Shown one piece after another: positions 1 through 8,868 of a DNA stretch of 32,890 bases. The position numbers and the translations under genes were made by a program. Each line of letters opens with the position of its first letter. The first letter of the stretch is position 1. Below the pieces are notes generated by a model. It saw only the letters and a list, made by a program, of their open reading frames with translations. It was not told the origin of the DNA and ran no database searches. This DNA comes from Oscillospiraceae bacterium (lineage in GTDB: Bacteria; Bacillota; Clostridia; Oscillospirales; Oscillospiraceae): positions 1-32,890 of the forward strand of contig JAEDEN010000016.1 of assembly GCA_016293265.1 (NCBI GenBank). The letters are read 5' to 3'.

Positions 1-608
1 CCTTCCGCCGCATCGCCACCTATTGCAAGAACATCGGCGTGCAGTATCTGACGGTGTATGCCTTCTCCACGGAAAACTGGAAGCGCTCCGCTGACGAGGT
101 GGGCGCCATCATGGCCCTTTTGAAAAAGTATCTGCTGGAGGCGGTGGATACCATGGAGCGGGACCATATCCGCCTCCACTTTTTTGGAGACATGACCCCC
201 ATTTCCCCGGAGCTGCGGGCCCTGGCCCATGAAACGGATGAGATCTCCGCCCATCTCCCGGAGGGAGACTTCCAGGCAAATGTATGCCTGAACTACGGCG
301 GCCGTGATGAGATTTTGCGGGCCGTGCGGCAGTTTGCCGCCCAGTGCGCGGCGGGGGAGAAGCGCCCTGAGGAATTGGACGACGCCATGTTTTCCTCTTA
401 CCTGGATTCCAGAGGCATCCCCGACCCGGAGCTCATTATCCGTCCTAGTGGGGAGCTGCGGCTGTCCAACTTTTTGCTGTGGCAGTGCGCCTATTCCGAG
501 TTTTATTTCACGGATACCCTCTGGCCGGACTTTGACGAAGCGGAGCTGGACCGGGCCATCGCTTCCTACAGGAAAAGAGACCGCCGCTTTGGCGGAGTGA
601 AGAAATAA
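1..608 (+). CDS. uppS: Isoprenyl transferase (undecaprenyl diphosphate synthase), 5' end missing
   Basis: The reading frame is open from base 3 to the TAA at 606-608, so the N-terminus lies outside the window. The enzyme adds isopentenyl units in cis to farnesyl diphosphate to make the C55 lipid carrier for peptidoglycan and other wall polymers. Seen in the sequence: the family block YAFSTENWKR near the start, and the C-terminal signature RPSGELRLSNFLLWQ followed by AYSEFYFTDTLWPDFDE. The first part of that signature is usually RT(S/G)GE, so the proline is a small variant. About 202 residues are present of a usual 230-250, so the missing piece should carry the catalytic Asp near the N-terminus. 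It heads an operon with cdsA, dxr, rseP and ispG, a common order in bacteria. Confidence 0.95.
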   Translation, partial: FRRIATYCKNIGVQYLTVYAFSTENWKRSADEVGAIMALLKKYLLEAVDTMERDHIRLHFFGDMTPISPELRALAHETDEISAHLPEGDFQANVCLNYGGRDEILRAVRQFAAQCAAGEKRPEELDDAMFSSYLDSRGIPDPELIIRPSGELRLSNFLLWQCAYSEFYFTDTLWPDFDEAELDRAIASYRKRDRRFGGVKK

Positions 609-634
609 GAACTTGGAAGGTAGGCGATGTTTCT

Positions 635-1492
635 ATGTTTAAACGCGTGATGGTCGCTGTGGTGGGCATCCCGTTTTTGCTGCTGGTGCTGGCCTGGGCG
701 CCCGAATGGGCCACCATGGTTTTGCTTGCCAATATGTGCGGCCTTGGCGCCTATGAGTTGATGCGGGCTGTGGGAGGGGAGAAGGGCAAGCGCCTCCTTC
801 CCGTGACCTGCCTTACGGCCGCACTGGTGCCGGTGTGCCTGTATGTTATGACCGGCTGGGCCCAGGCGGAACTGACGGCCATGCCCGTACTGCCGCTGGT
901 GCAGGCTCTGGCGATGCTCTTTGTCTTTTTGCTCTTTGTCTATGCCATTTTGCATTACGGGAAAGAGAGCGCCATCCCCTTTGGAAGCCTCACTGCCGCC
1001 CTGTTCGGCGGCCTGGTGTTCCCGCTGATGCTCTCCTGCCTGCTGCTTTTGCGGATGTGGCCTTATATGGGGAAATATTTTGTCTTTTTGCCCCTTTGTA
1101 TCTCCTTTGGCAGCGACACCTTTGCCCTCTTTGCGGGGATGCTCTTCGGAAAGCATAAGCTGGCTCCTTTGGTCAGCCCCAAAAAGACGGTGGAGGGCGC
1201 TGTCGGCGGCATCCTGGGCGGCATCTTCGGCGTGGTGCTCCTGAATGTGATCGTAAGCAATCTCATCCGTGATCCCTTTATGGAGCCTTCCCATATGCTG
1301 GGATTCGGCATCGCCGGCAGCATTATCAGCCAGATCGGCGACCTGAGCTTTTCTGTCATCAAGCGGGAATTCGGCGTCAAGGACTACGGCAATCTCCTGC
1401 CCGGCCACGGCGGCATTCTGGACCGCTTTGACAGCGTTACCTTTGTCGCGCCCTTCGTCTATTTGACACTCAGCATACTCTGGAGGCTTTGA
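635..1492 (+). CDS. cdsA: Phosphatidate cytidylyltransferase
   Basis: A 285-residue polytopic membrane protein that should make CDP-diacylglycerol from phosphatidate and CTP, the entry point to phospholipid synthesis. Most of the first 130 residues are hydrophobic stretches typical of the family's membrane helices. The C-terminal half carries SDTFALFAGMLFGKHKLAP, then SPKKTVEGAVGG, and the signature region GDLSFSVIKREFGVKDYGN with LPGHGGILDRFDS, which holds the polar and acidic residues expected at the active site. Length fits the family (about 260-285). The ATG at 635 has a purine-rich SD (AGGTAGG) 10 bases upstream. It follows uppS by 26 bases and precedes dxr by 9, so one transcript is expected. 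Confidence 0.95.
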   Translation: MFKRVMVAVVGIPFLLLVLAWAPEWATMVLLANMCGLGAYELMRAVGGEKGKRLLPVTCLTAALVPVCLYVMTGWAQAELTAMPVLPLVQALAMLFVFLLFVYAILHYGKESAIPFGSLTAALFGGLVFPLMLSCLLLLRMWPYMGKYFVFLPLCISFGSDTFALFAGMLFGKHKLAPLVSPKKTVEGAVGGILGGIFGVVLLNVIVSNLIRDPFMEPSHMLGFGIAGSIISQIGDLSFSVIKREFGVKDYGNLLPGHGGILDRFDSVTFVAPFVYLTLSILWRL

Positions 1493-1501
1493 GGATAAAC
1501 T

Positions 1502-2641
1502 ATGAGCAACACGATTTCGATTCTTGGCTCCACCGGCTCCATTGGCCGTCAAACCCTGGATGTGGCGGAGCAGATGGGCTTGTCCGTGGCGGCCATCACC
1601 GCCCACGGAAGCGTTGCACGCATGGAAGAGCAGGCGCGGCAGTTTCGGCCGCGCCTTGCTGTGCTGACGGATGAAACGGCGGCAAAGGATCTTGCCGTCC
1701 GCCTTGCGGATACGGAAACCAGAGTCCTCGGCGGCTTTGACGCCCTGGAGGAGGCTGCTGTCATCCCACAGGCGGATACCGTGGTGACTGCCGTTGTGGG
1801 CATGGTGGGCCTTAAGCCTACCCTTGCCGCCATTGGCGAAAAAAAGCGCATCGCCCTCGCCAACAAGGAAACGCTGGTATGCGCCGGCGAGCTGGTGATG
1901 GACGCGGCGGACCGCTGCGGCGCGGAAATCATCCCCGTGGACAGCGAGCATTCCGCCATTTTCCAGTGCGTCCAGGGCTGTTTGGACCGCCGCGAGATCA
2001 AGCGGCTGATCCTCACCTGCTCCGGCGGCCCCTTTTACGGCATGAGCTACGGGGAAAACGGAAAAATGACAAAGGCGGACGCCTTGCGCCACCCCAACTG
2101 GAAGATGGGGCCCAAGATTACGGTGGACTGCGCCACGCTGATGAACAAGGGCTTGGAGGTCATCGAGGCCATGCGCCTCTACCGCCTGCCGCTTTCGCAG
2201 GTGGATGTGGTCATCCACCGCCAGAGCATCGTCCACTCCCTGGTGGAGTATCGTGACGGCGCGGTGCTGGCCCAGTTGGGTACGCCGGATATGCGCCTGC
2301 CCATCCGCTATGCCATGACCTATCCCAACCGGGGCATGAGTTTGGCGGAACCGCTGGACCTTTTGACCTGCCCGCCCCTGACCTTTGCGGCACCGGACCG
2401 GGAGGCCTTTCCCTGCCTGCGCCTGGCCGAAGAGGCCGCCGGAGAGGGCGGCACGGCCTGCGCTGTGCTGAATGCCGCCAACGAAGAGGCGGTGAAGCTG
2501 TTCCTGCAGGACCGCATCGGCTTCCACGATATTCCCAGTTTGGTGGCAAAGGCCCGGGCCGGCGTACCTGTGGTCCAGAACCCCACCCTGGAGGACATCC
2601 TGGCCGCTGACCGGGCGGCCCGGGAAACTGTTTTGAGGTAA
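1502..2641 (+). CDS. dxr: 1-deoxy-D-xylulose 5-phosphate reductoisomerase
   Basis: Second step of the MEP isoprenoid pathway: rearranges and reduces DXP to MEP with NADPH and a divalent metal. The N-terminus has the nucleotide-binding loop GSTGSIGRQTLDV (from residue 8). The metal site is visible as DSEHSAIFQC, with Asp147 and Glu149, and NKGLEVIEA supplies the further acidic ligand. HRQSIVHSLVEY and NAANEEAVKLFL are the usual flap and C-terminal motifs. At 379 residues it is full length. The SD GAGG lies just upstream of the ATG. Together with ispG two genes downstream, it shows that this operon carries two MEP-pathway enzymes next to the prenyl transferase that uses the products. Confidence 0.96.
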   Translation: MSNTISILGSTGSIGRQTLDVAEQMGLSVAAITAHGSVARMEEQARQFRPRLAVLTDETAAKDLAVRLADTETRVLGGFDALEEAAVIPQADTVVTAVVGMVGLKPTLAAIGEKKRIALANKETLVCAGELVMDAADRCGAEIIPVDSEHSAIFQCVQGCLDRREIKRLILTCSGGPFYGMSYGENGKMTKADALRHPNWKMGPKITVDCATLMNKGLEVIEAMRLYRLPLSQVDVVIHRQSIVHSLVEYRDGAVLAQLGTPDMRLPIRYAMTYPNRGMSLAEPLDLLTCPPLTFAAPDREAFPCLRLAEEAAGEGGTACAVLNAANEEAVKLFLQDRIGFHDIPSLVAKARAGVPVVQNPTLEDILAADRAARETVLR

Positions 2642-2663
2642 GCATAATTTTAGGAGTTTTTGC

Positions 2664-3737
2664 ATGAAACCTGTTTTTATCCTGGCGGCGATCCTGATCT
2701 TCGGTGTGTTGGTGGCCGTCCATGAGCTGGGCCACTTTCTGGCGGCAAAGCTCTGCGGTGTAAAGGTCAATGAGTTTTCTATCGGCATGGGCCCCGCCCT
2801 TTGGACGAAGGAGAAGGGAGAGACCCGGTACTCTCTGCGCGCCCTGCCTCTGGGCGGATTTTGCGCCATGGAAGGGGAGGACGAGGACACCGGTGACGAG
2901 CGCGCTTTTTCCCGCCAGAGCTTTTGGAAGAAATGTATTATCCTGGTGGCCGGCTCGGCCATGAACTTTTTGACGGGCCTGCTCATCGTGCTGGTCCTCT
3001 ACGCCGGCGCGGGTGCCTTCCTTACCGACCAGATCAGCGGCTTTGCCCCCGAATTCCAGCTCCGGGGCGAGAATGGACTGATGGAGGGGGACATTTTCTA
3101 TAAGATCGACGGCTACCGCACCTATCTCAGAGGCGATGCCTCCATGCTTCTCAGCTACCATAAAGGCGATACCATCGACCTGGAAGTGGTCCGCGGCGGT
3201 GAGCGGGTGGTTCTGGAGGACTTTCCCATGAAGCGGGGAGAGTACCTCAGCTCCGATGGCTCTACCTACACAGGCTTTGGCCTGTATGTGGGGGTCTACG
3301 GAGAGGAAGCCACTTTTTTGAACAGGCTGAAATATACCTGGTATACAGGCCTGGATTTTGTACAGCAGGTGCGCCTCAGCCTGAAGCTGATCCTGACCGG
3401 GGGAGCGTCCATGGAGGATATCAGCGGCCCGGTGGGCATCGTTTCCACCATTACCCAGGTAGGCTCCGAGGCGGAGACGGCCGGTGACGCCTGGCGGCAG
3501 ATCTTCTTTTTCGCGGCGCTGCTTGCGGTGAACCTGGCTGTGATGAACCTGCTGCCGATCCCCGCTCTGGATGGGGGACGGGTCTTTTTCCTGGTGATCG
3601 ACACGGTGTGCTTCCTGCTCTTTCGGAAGAAGGTGCCGGAGAAATACCAGGCGGCAGTCAACGGCGTGTGCTTTGCCATGCTGATGGCTTTCATGCTGCT
3701 GGTCACCTTTAACGACGTATTTAAGCTCTTCCGATAA
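2664..3737 (+). CDS. rseP: RIP metalloprotease, site-2 protease family (M50)
   Basis: A 357-residue intramembrane zinc protease. The zinc-binding HELGH motif is at residues 20-24 within the first membrane helix, and the third ligand lies in the C-terminal NLLPIPALDGGRVFF motif. Between them is a PDZ-like region (around residues 130-210), shorter than the two PDZ domains of E. coli RseP, as expected for Gram-positive RasP-type enzymes. These proteases cut membrane-bound anti-sigma factors and signal-peptide remnants. The SD AGGAG sits 7 bases before the ATG. A DUF4179-type membrane anti-sigma candidate is encoded at 14866-16224 and could be a substrate, but that link is inference only. Confidence 0.93.
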   Translation: MKPVFILAAILIFGVLVAVHELGHFLAAKLCGVKVNEFSIGMGPALWTKEKGETRYSLRALPLGGFCAMEGEDEDTGDERAFSRQSFWKKCIILVAGSAMNFLTGLLIVLVLYAGAGAFLTDQISGFAPEFQLRGENGLMEGDIFYKIDGYRTYLRGDASMLLSYHKGDTIDLEVVRGGERVVLEDFPMKRGEYLSSDGSTYTGFGLYVGVYGEEATFLNRLKYTWYTGLDFVQQVRLSLKLILTGGASMEDISGPVGIVSTITQVGSEAETAGDAWRQIFFFAALLAVNLAVMNLLPIPALDGGRVFFLVIDTVCFLLFRKKVPEKYQAAVNGVCFAMLMAFMLLVTFNDVFKLFR

Positions 3738-3749
3738 GGAGGTCTTTTT

Positions 3750-4787
3750 ATGACAAAGAAACTGTTTGTGGGCGGCGTGGCCGTGGGCGGCGGCGCCCCG
3801 GTTTCCATCCAGTCCATGTGCAATACGAAAACAGACGATGTGGCTGCCACGGTGGAGCAGATCAAAGCCCTCACTGCTGCCGGCTGCGAGATCATCCGTG
3901 TGGCCATTCCCGACCAGGCCGCCGCGGAGGCCGTGGATCGGATCAAGGAACAGATCGACATCCCTCTCATTGCGGATATCCACTTTAACCACAAGCTGGC
4001 CCTGGAGGTGGCCCGCCGGGGCATTGACGCCATCCGCATCAATCCCGGCAATATCGGCGGGGAGGAGAATGTGAAGGCCGTTGCGGATATTTGCAGGGAG
4101 AAGAAGATTCCCATCCGCATCGGCGTCAATGGCGGCTCCCTGGAAAAGGAGCTGCGGGCCAAGTATGGCGGCGTCACCGCTGAGGCGCTGGTGGAAAGCG
4201 CCATGGGGCACGTACATCTTTTGAACCGTTTCGATTTTGACGATATCTGCATCAGCGTCAAGTGCTCCGATGTTCCGCTGACCATGGCGGCCTACCGGCT
4301 GCTCAGCCAGCGGACAGACTATCCGCTGCATCTTGGCGTCACCGAGGCGGGTACGCCTTCCATGGGGATGGTGAAGTCCGCCATGGGCATCGGCGGGCTT
4401 TTGTGCCTCGGTATCGGTGATACCCTGCGGGTGACGCTTACCGCCGACCCGGTGGAGGAGATTTACGCCGCCAAGAAGATCCTGAAGGCCGCAGGGCTCC
4501 GGAAGGAGGGCGTGAACCTCATTTCCTGCCCCACCTGCGGCCGCACCCGCATCGACCTCATCCCCATCGCCGAGGAGGTGGAGCGGCGGCTGATGGACTG
4601 CGGGAAAAACATCACCGTGGCGGTGATGGGCTGTATCGTCAACGGGCCCGGAGAGGCTTCCGCCGCTGACATCGGGATCGCCGGCGGCGACGGGGAGGGG
4701 CTGCTTTTCCGAAAAGGGAAACCCCTTTACAAGGTGCCGCAGGACAGGCTTGTGGACGCGCTGATGGCGGAGATCGAAAAACTGTGA
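3750..4787 (+). CDS. ispG: 4-hydroxy-3-methylbut-2-en-1-yl diphosphate synthase (flavodoxin)
   Basis: Penultimate MEP-pathway enzyme, a 4Fe-4S protein that reductively opens MEcPP to HMBPP. The TIM-barrel half shows SIQSMCNTKTDDV near the start, then LIADIHFNHKLAL and IRINPGNIG, with GVTEAGTPSMGMVKSAMGIG in the middle. The cluster ligands are Cys260 and/or Cys263 in SCPTCGRT plus Cys295 in GCIVNGPGE, with the conserved Glu302. Length 345 fits the short bacterial form. It has a near-ideal SD, AAGGAGGT, and starts 12 bases after rseP. It is 42 bases upstream of polC with no visible terminator between them. Confidence 0.96.
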   Translation: MTKKLFVGGVAVGGGAPVSIQSMCNTKTDDVAATVEQIKALTAAGCEIIRVAIPDQAAAEAVDRIKEQIDIPLIADIHFNHKLALEVARRGIDAIRINPGNIGGEENVKAVADICREKKIPIRIGVNGGSLEKELRAKYGGVTAEALVESAMGHVHLLNRFDFDDICISVKCSDVPLTMAAYRLLSQRTDYPLHLGVTEAGTPSMGMVKSAMGIGGLLCLGIGDTLRVTLTADPVEEIYAAKKILKAAGLRKEGVNLISCPTCGRTRIDLIPIAEEVERRLMDCGKNITVAVMGCIVNGPGEASAADIGIAGGDGEGLLFRKGKPLYKVPQDRLVDALMAEIEKL

Positions 4788-4829
4788 CCTTTGTTTACCC
4801 AATAGACCCCGGTACGGAAAGGAATCACC

Positions 4830-7800
4830 ATGGCGAAAAATATTCCCTTTTTTGATATGTTCTCGGAGCTGCAGCTTTCCGGTGAGCTGCGGCTCAAGCT
4901 CGTGGGCGCGGAGCTGACCGGCGCCTGCATCGACCAAAGCACCATGGCTATCACACTGCATCTTTTGACAAAGACCCTCCTGGAAGAGGCGGATGTGGCC
5001 GCCCTGCGGCAGACGATCTGCATGGTCTACGGCTTTACCAGCGCGCAGATCCATGTCACCTGCGGCGCGGCAGTGAGTGCCGTGGCCTCCCCTCCGCCCC
5101 GGGGAGATCAGGGAGGAAAGGGCGGCAAAACGGGGAGCAGTCCCGCTCCCTCCAAGGTTCTCATGGGCAATCCCATTAAAGGAAAGCCCGTTCCCATGAA
5201 GGAACTGAATTTGAAAATGGGGACCGCCACCGTTGCGGGCAAGGTCTTTTCCTTTGAGTGCCAGGAGACCCGCCGTTCCGGTACCTGGCGTCTTACCTTT
5301 GACATGACTGATTATACCAACTCTGTTACGGTGATGAAATTTCTCACCACCAAGGAGGCGCAGCAGCTGGAGGGAGCCATCAAGCCAGGTATGTGGCTAT
5401 TGGTGCAGGGAAAGATGGAGCTGACCCGGGACGGCAAGGATATGCAGCTCAATCCCTACCACATCAATACCTGCGAGCATCAGGAGCGGCAGGACACCGC
5501 CCCGGTAAAGCGGGTGGAGCTGCATCTGCATACCAAGATGAGCAACATGGATGCCCTGACGGATACCAAGGAGGTCATCAAGCAGGCCATCAGTTGGGGC
5601 CATCCGGCTATCGCCATCACCGACCACGGCGTTGCCTCATCCTTCCCGGATGCCTGGCACGCCGCGGGGGATAAGATCAAGATCCTCTACGGTGTGGAGG
5701 GGTATTTCGTCAACAACGTGGATGACCGTATCGTGGTTCACGGCAGGCAGGACCAGTCCCTGGAGGGTGAATTCGTCTGCTTTGATATTGAGACCACCGG
5801 ATTGAAGGTGGACCGGGAGGCCATTACGGAGATCGGCGCCGTTGTGCTGAAAGACGGCCAGATCACAGAGCGGTTTCAGACCTTTGTGAATCCAAAGCGC
5901 CGACTGACACCGGAGATCATCGGCCTCACCGGTATCACCGACGAGATGCTGAAGGATGCGCCGGAACTGAAAGACGCGCTGACGGAGTTTTTGAAGTTCG
6001 TAAATGGCCGTCCCCTGGCGGCCCACAACGCGGAGTTCGACATCGGCTTCATCCGCGCCGGATGCAAGCAGGTGGGCATTCCCTTTGATCCCACCTATGT
6101 GGATACCCTGATCCTGGCCCAGAATCTGCTTCCTGAGCTGGGAAAATACAAGCTGGATATTGTGGCGGAGCACCTGGACCTGCCCGACTTCAACCATCAC
6201 CGGGCCAGCGATGACGGCGCCACGGTGGCCTATATGCTGATCCCCTTTTGGAAGATGCTCCATGAGCGGGGGATCCATACCCTTCAGGCCATCAATGGGG
6301 AGATGGAAAAGCTGCGTCCTCTGGGGAGCCGCACCAACCGCTTCCCGAAGCACATCATCCTTCTGGCCCGGAACAAGGTGGGGCTCAAGAACATCTATCA
6401 GATGATCTCAGCCTCCAACCTCCAATACTTCAAACGTGTGCCCACCATTCCCAAGAGCCTTTTGAACGAGCACCGGGAGGGCGTCATTGTGGGCGCCGCC
6501 TGTGAGGCCGGCGAGCTGTTCAGGGCGATCACCGACCATAAGGACTGGGAAGAGCTCAAGCGTATTGCCGATTATTACGACTATCTGGAGATCCAGCCCC
6601 TTTGCAACAATATGTTCATGCTGCGAAACGGCGATGTCCGGTCGGAAGAAGATTTGAGAGACTTCAACCGCACCGTCGTCCGCCTGGGGGAGGAACTGGG
6701 CAAGCCCGTGTGCGCCACGGGGGACGTTCATTTCCGGGAGCCGGAGGATGAGGTCTACCGCCATATTTTGCTGGCCTCTAAGAAATTCCCAGACGCCAAC
6801 GCACCGCTGCCGATCTATTTCAAGACGACGGATGAGATGCTGGAGGAGTTTTCTTACCTCGGGGAGGAGAAGGCTTACGAGGTGGTGGTGGAGAACACCC
6901 GCCTGGTGGCCGACCAGGTCGAGACCTTTGAGCTTCTTCCCCAGGAGCTGTTCCCGCCGAGACTGGAAAATTCTGAGGAGGACCTGAACCGCCTGGTCTG
7001 GGAAAAGACCCACCGGCTTTACGGGGACGATCCCCCCAAGCTCATCGTGGACCGGCTGAACGTGGAGCTGGGCGGTATCCTCGGCAAATACGACGTGGTC
7101 TATATGTCTGCCCAGAAATTGGTGCAGCGGTCCCTGGAAAACGGCTACCTGGTGGGCTCCCGGGGCTCTGTGGGATCATCCCTGGTGGCTTATATGTCCG
7201 GTATTACGGAGGTCAACTCCCTTCCGCCTCACTATCGCTGCCCCAAGTGTAAAAACAGTGAATTCATCATGGATGGCTCCTACGGCTGCGGCGCGGATAT
7301 GCCGGACAAGGTCTGTCCTGTTTGCGGCACCAAATACGTCAAGGACGGTTTCGACATCCCCTTTGAGACCTTTCTGGGCTTTGGAGGCGGCAAGGTGCCG
7401 GATATCGACCTGAACTTCTCCGGCGAATACCAGGCCCGGGCCCACCGCCATGCCATTGAGATGTTTGGCGAGACCCAGGTGTTCCGCGCCGGCACCATCG
7501 GTACGCTGGCGGAAAAGACGGCCTACGGCTTTGTCAAGAAGTATCTGGAAGAAAACGGAATCACCGCCGGCAGGGCGGAGGAAAACCGCCTGACTCTGGG
7601 CTGTGTGGGGGTCCGCCGTACCACCGGCCAGCATCCCGGCGGCCTGGTGGTGGTGCCCGATGATAAGAGCGTGGAGGATTTCTGCCCCGTCCAGCATCCG
7701 GCGGACGCGGATGATTCCGACACCATCACCACCCACTTTGAATACCACTCCATGGAGGCGAACCTGCTGAAGCTGGATATGCTGGGCCACGATGACCCCA

Positions 7801-8831
7801 CAATGGTTCGTATGATGCAGGACCTTACCGGCGTGGACCCCCAGACCATCCCTCTGGATGACCGGGATACCATGTCCATCTTTACCTCCAGCAAGGTGTT
7901 GGGTTATGAGAATGATGAGATCCTGGGCCCTACCGGCGCCGTGGCAATCCCCGAATTCAATACCCGCTTTACCCGCCAGATGCTGGTGGATACCCAGCCT
8001 AAGGATTTCAACACTCTGGTGCGCCTTTCCGGCTTTTCCCACGGTACGGACGTGTGGCTGGGCAACGCCCGGGAGCTGATCGTCAGCGGTACGGCCACGG
8101 TTCTGGAAACGGTGGGCTGCCGTGATGATATCATGCTTTATCTCATCTCCAAGGGCCTTGATCCGAAGATGTCCTTCAAGATCATGGAGAAGGTTCGTAA
8201 GGGAAAGGTGAAAAAGGGCGGCTTTGACGAGGGATGGGTGGAGGCCATGCAGACCCATGATGTCCCTTCGTGGTACATCGAATCCCTTGCCAAAATCGGC
8301 TACCTGTTCCCCAAGGCCCACGCCGTTGCCTACGTTATGATGGCTTTCCGTATCGCCTGGTACAAGGTGCATGAGCCCCTGGCCTTCTACGCCACCTTCT
8401 TTTCCGTCCGGGCAAAGGCCTTCGACGCGGAATTTTGCTGCGCGGGCAAGGATGCTGTGAAGAAGAAGATCCGGGAGATCGAGAACAACAAGGACGCCAC
8501 GGCAGTGGAGCAGAATCTCATGACCACTCTGGAGGTGTGCTATGAGTTCTACCTGCGGGGCTTCCATTTCGAGACCATCAATATCTATGAGTCCGACGCC
8601 ACCAAATTCAAGATCACGGAAAACGGCCTTCTGCCGCCCTTTATCTCTGTGCACGGATTGGGAGAGGCTGCCGCCATTGATACGGTAGAAAAGCGCAAGG
8701 GTAAGAATTTTATTTCCATTGAGGAATTCTCCCTGTGCTGCAACAAGCTTTCCAAGACCCATATTGAGCAGCTCAAGGCCTTGGGGGCCTTTGCCGGTAT
8801 GGCGGAGACCAGCCAGATCACACTCTTCTGA
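4830..8831 (+). CDS. polC: DNA polymerase III, PolC-type alpha subunit
   Basis: The replicative polymerase of low-GC Gram-positive lineages, with built-in 3'-5' proofreading. Domains in order: a short N-terminal region with a Gly/Ser/Pro linker near residues 85-115; an OB fold from about residue 125; a PHP domain starting at VELHLHTKMSN (about 230); the inserted DnaQ-like exonuclease with FDIETTG (Asp319, Glu321); a cysteine cluster with Cys804/807 and Cys829/832; and the polymerase core with the acidic pair in GKVPDIDLNFSG (Asp858, Asp860). The protein ends in QITLF, a good sliding-clamp binding peptide (QxxLF). At 1333 residues it is about 100 shorter than Bacillus PolC, mainly at the N-terminus. 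It is last in the uppS operon. Confidence 0.97.
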   Translation: MAKNIPFFDMFSELQLSGELRLKLVGAELTGACIDQSTMAITLHLLTKTLLEEADVAALRQTICMVYGFTSAQIHVTCGAAVSAVASPPPRGDQGGKGGKTGSSPAPSKVLMGNPIKGKPVPMKELNLKMGTATVAGKVFSFECQETRRSGTWRLTFDMTDYTNSVTVMKFLTTKEAQQLEGAIKPGMWLLVQGKMELTRDGKDMQLNPYHINTCEHQERQDTAPVKRVELHLHTKMSNMDALTDTKEVIKQAISWGHPAIAITDHGVASSFPDAWHAAGDKIKILYGVEGYFVNNVDDRIVVHGRQDQSLEGEFVCFDIETTGLKVDREAITEIGAVVLKDGQITERFQTFVNPKRRLTPEIIGLTGITDEMLKDAPELKDALTEFLKFVNGRPLAAHNAEFDIGFIRAGCKQVGIPFDPTYVDTLILAQNLLPELGKYKLDIVAEHLDLPDFNHHRASDDGATVAYMLIPFWKMLHERGIHTLQAINGEMEKLRPLGSRTNRFPKHIILLARNKVGLKNIYQMISASNLQYFKRVPTIPKSLLNEHREGVIVGAACEAGELFRAITDHKDWEELKRIADYYDYLEIQPLCNNMFMLRNGDVRSEEDLRDFNRTVVRLGEELGKPVCATGDVHFREPEDEVYRHILLASKKFPDANAPLPIYFKTTDEMLEEFSYLGEEKAYEVVVENTRLVADQVETFELLPQELFPPRLENSEEDLNRLVWEKTHRLYGDDPPKLIVDRLNVELGGILGKYDVVYMSAQKLVQRSLENGYLVGSRGSVGSSLVAYMSGITEVNSLPPHYRCPKCKNSEFIMDGSYGCGADMPDKVCPVCGTKYVKDGFDIPFETFLGFGGGKVPDIDLNFSGEYQARAHRHAIEMFGETQVFRAGTIGTLAEKTAYGFVKKYLEENGITAGRAEENRLTLGCVGVRRTTGQHPGGLVVVPDDKSVEDFCPVQHPADADDSDTITTHFEYHSMEANLLKLDMLGHDDPTMVRMMQDLTGVDPQTIPLDDRDTMSIFTSSKVLGYENDEILGPTGAVAIPEFNTRFTRQMLVDTQPKDFNTLVRLSGFSHGTDVWLGNARELIVSGTATVLETVGCRDDIMLYLISKGLDPKMSFKIMEKVRKGKVKKGGFDEGWVEAMQTHDVPSWYIESLAKIGYLFPKAHAVAYVMMAFRIAWYKVHEPLAFYATFFSVRAKAFDAEFCCAGKDAVKKKIREIENNKDATAVEQNLMTTLEVCYEFYLRGFHFETINIYESDATKFKITENGLLPPFISVHGLGEAAAIDTVEKRKGKNFISIEEFSLCCNKLSKTHIEQLKALGAFAGMAETSQITLF

Positions 8832-8833
8832 CT

Positions 8834-8868
8834 AAAAAATCGGTACCCTGTGTGGGTACCGATTTTTT
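8834..8868. terminator. Bidirectional intrinsic terminator between polC and the convergent flavoprotein gene
   Basis: A perfect 15-base inverted repeat, AAAAAATCGGTACCC and its complement, around the loop TGTGT (8849-8853). The A-run on one arm and the T-run on the other give a U-tract in both directions. The stop codon of the minus-strand gene (8867-8869) overlaps the outer edge. Confidence 0.93.

Noticed and set aside
566..5054. Very long open frames on the minus strand opposite cdsA, dxr, rseP and ispG
   Set aside because: They mirror codon structure of well-recognised plus-strand genes in GC-rich DNA, have low-complexity Gln/His/Arg-rich translations and no SD or family motifs.
7176..8762. 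528-codon minus-strand frame opposite polC
   Set aside because: It is a shadow of conserved PolC polymerase motifs on the other strand.
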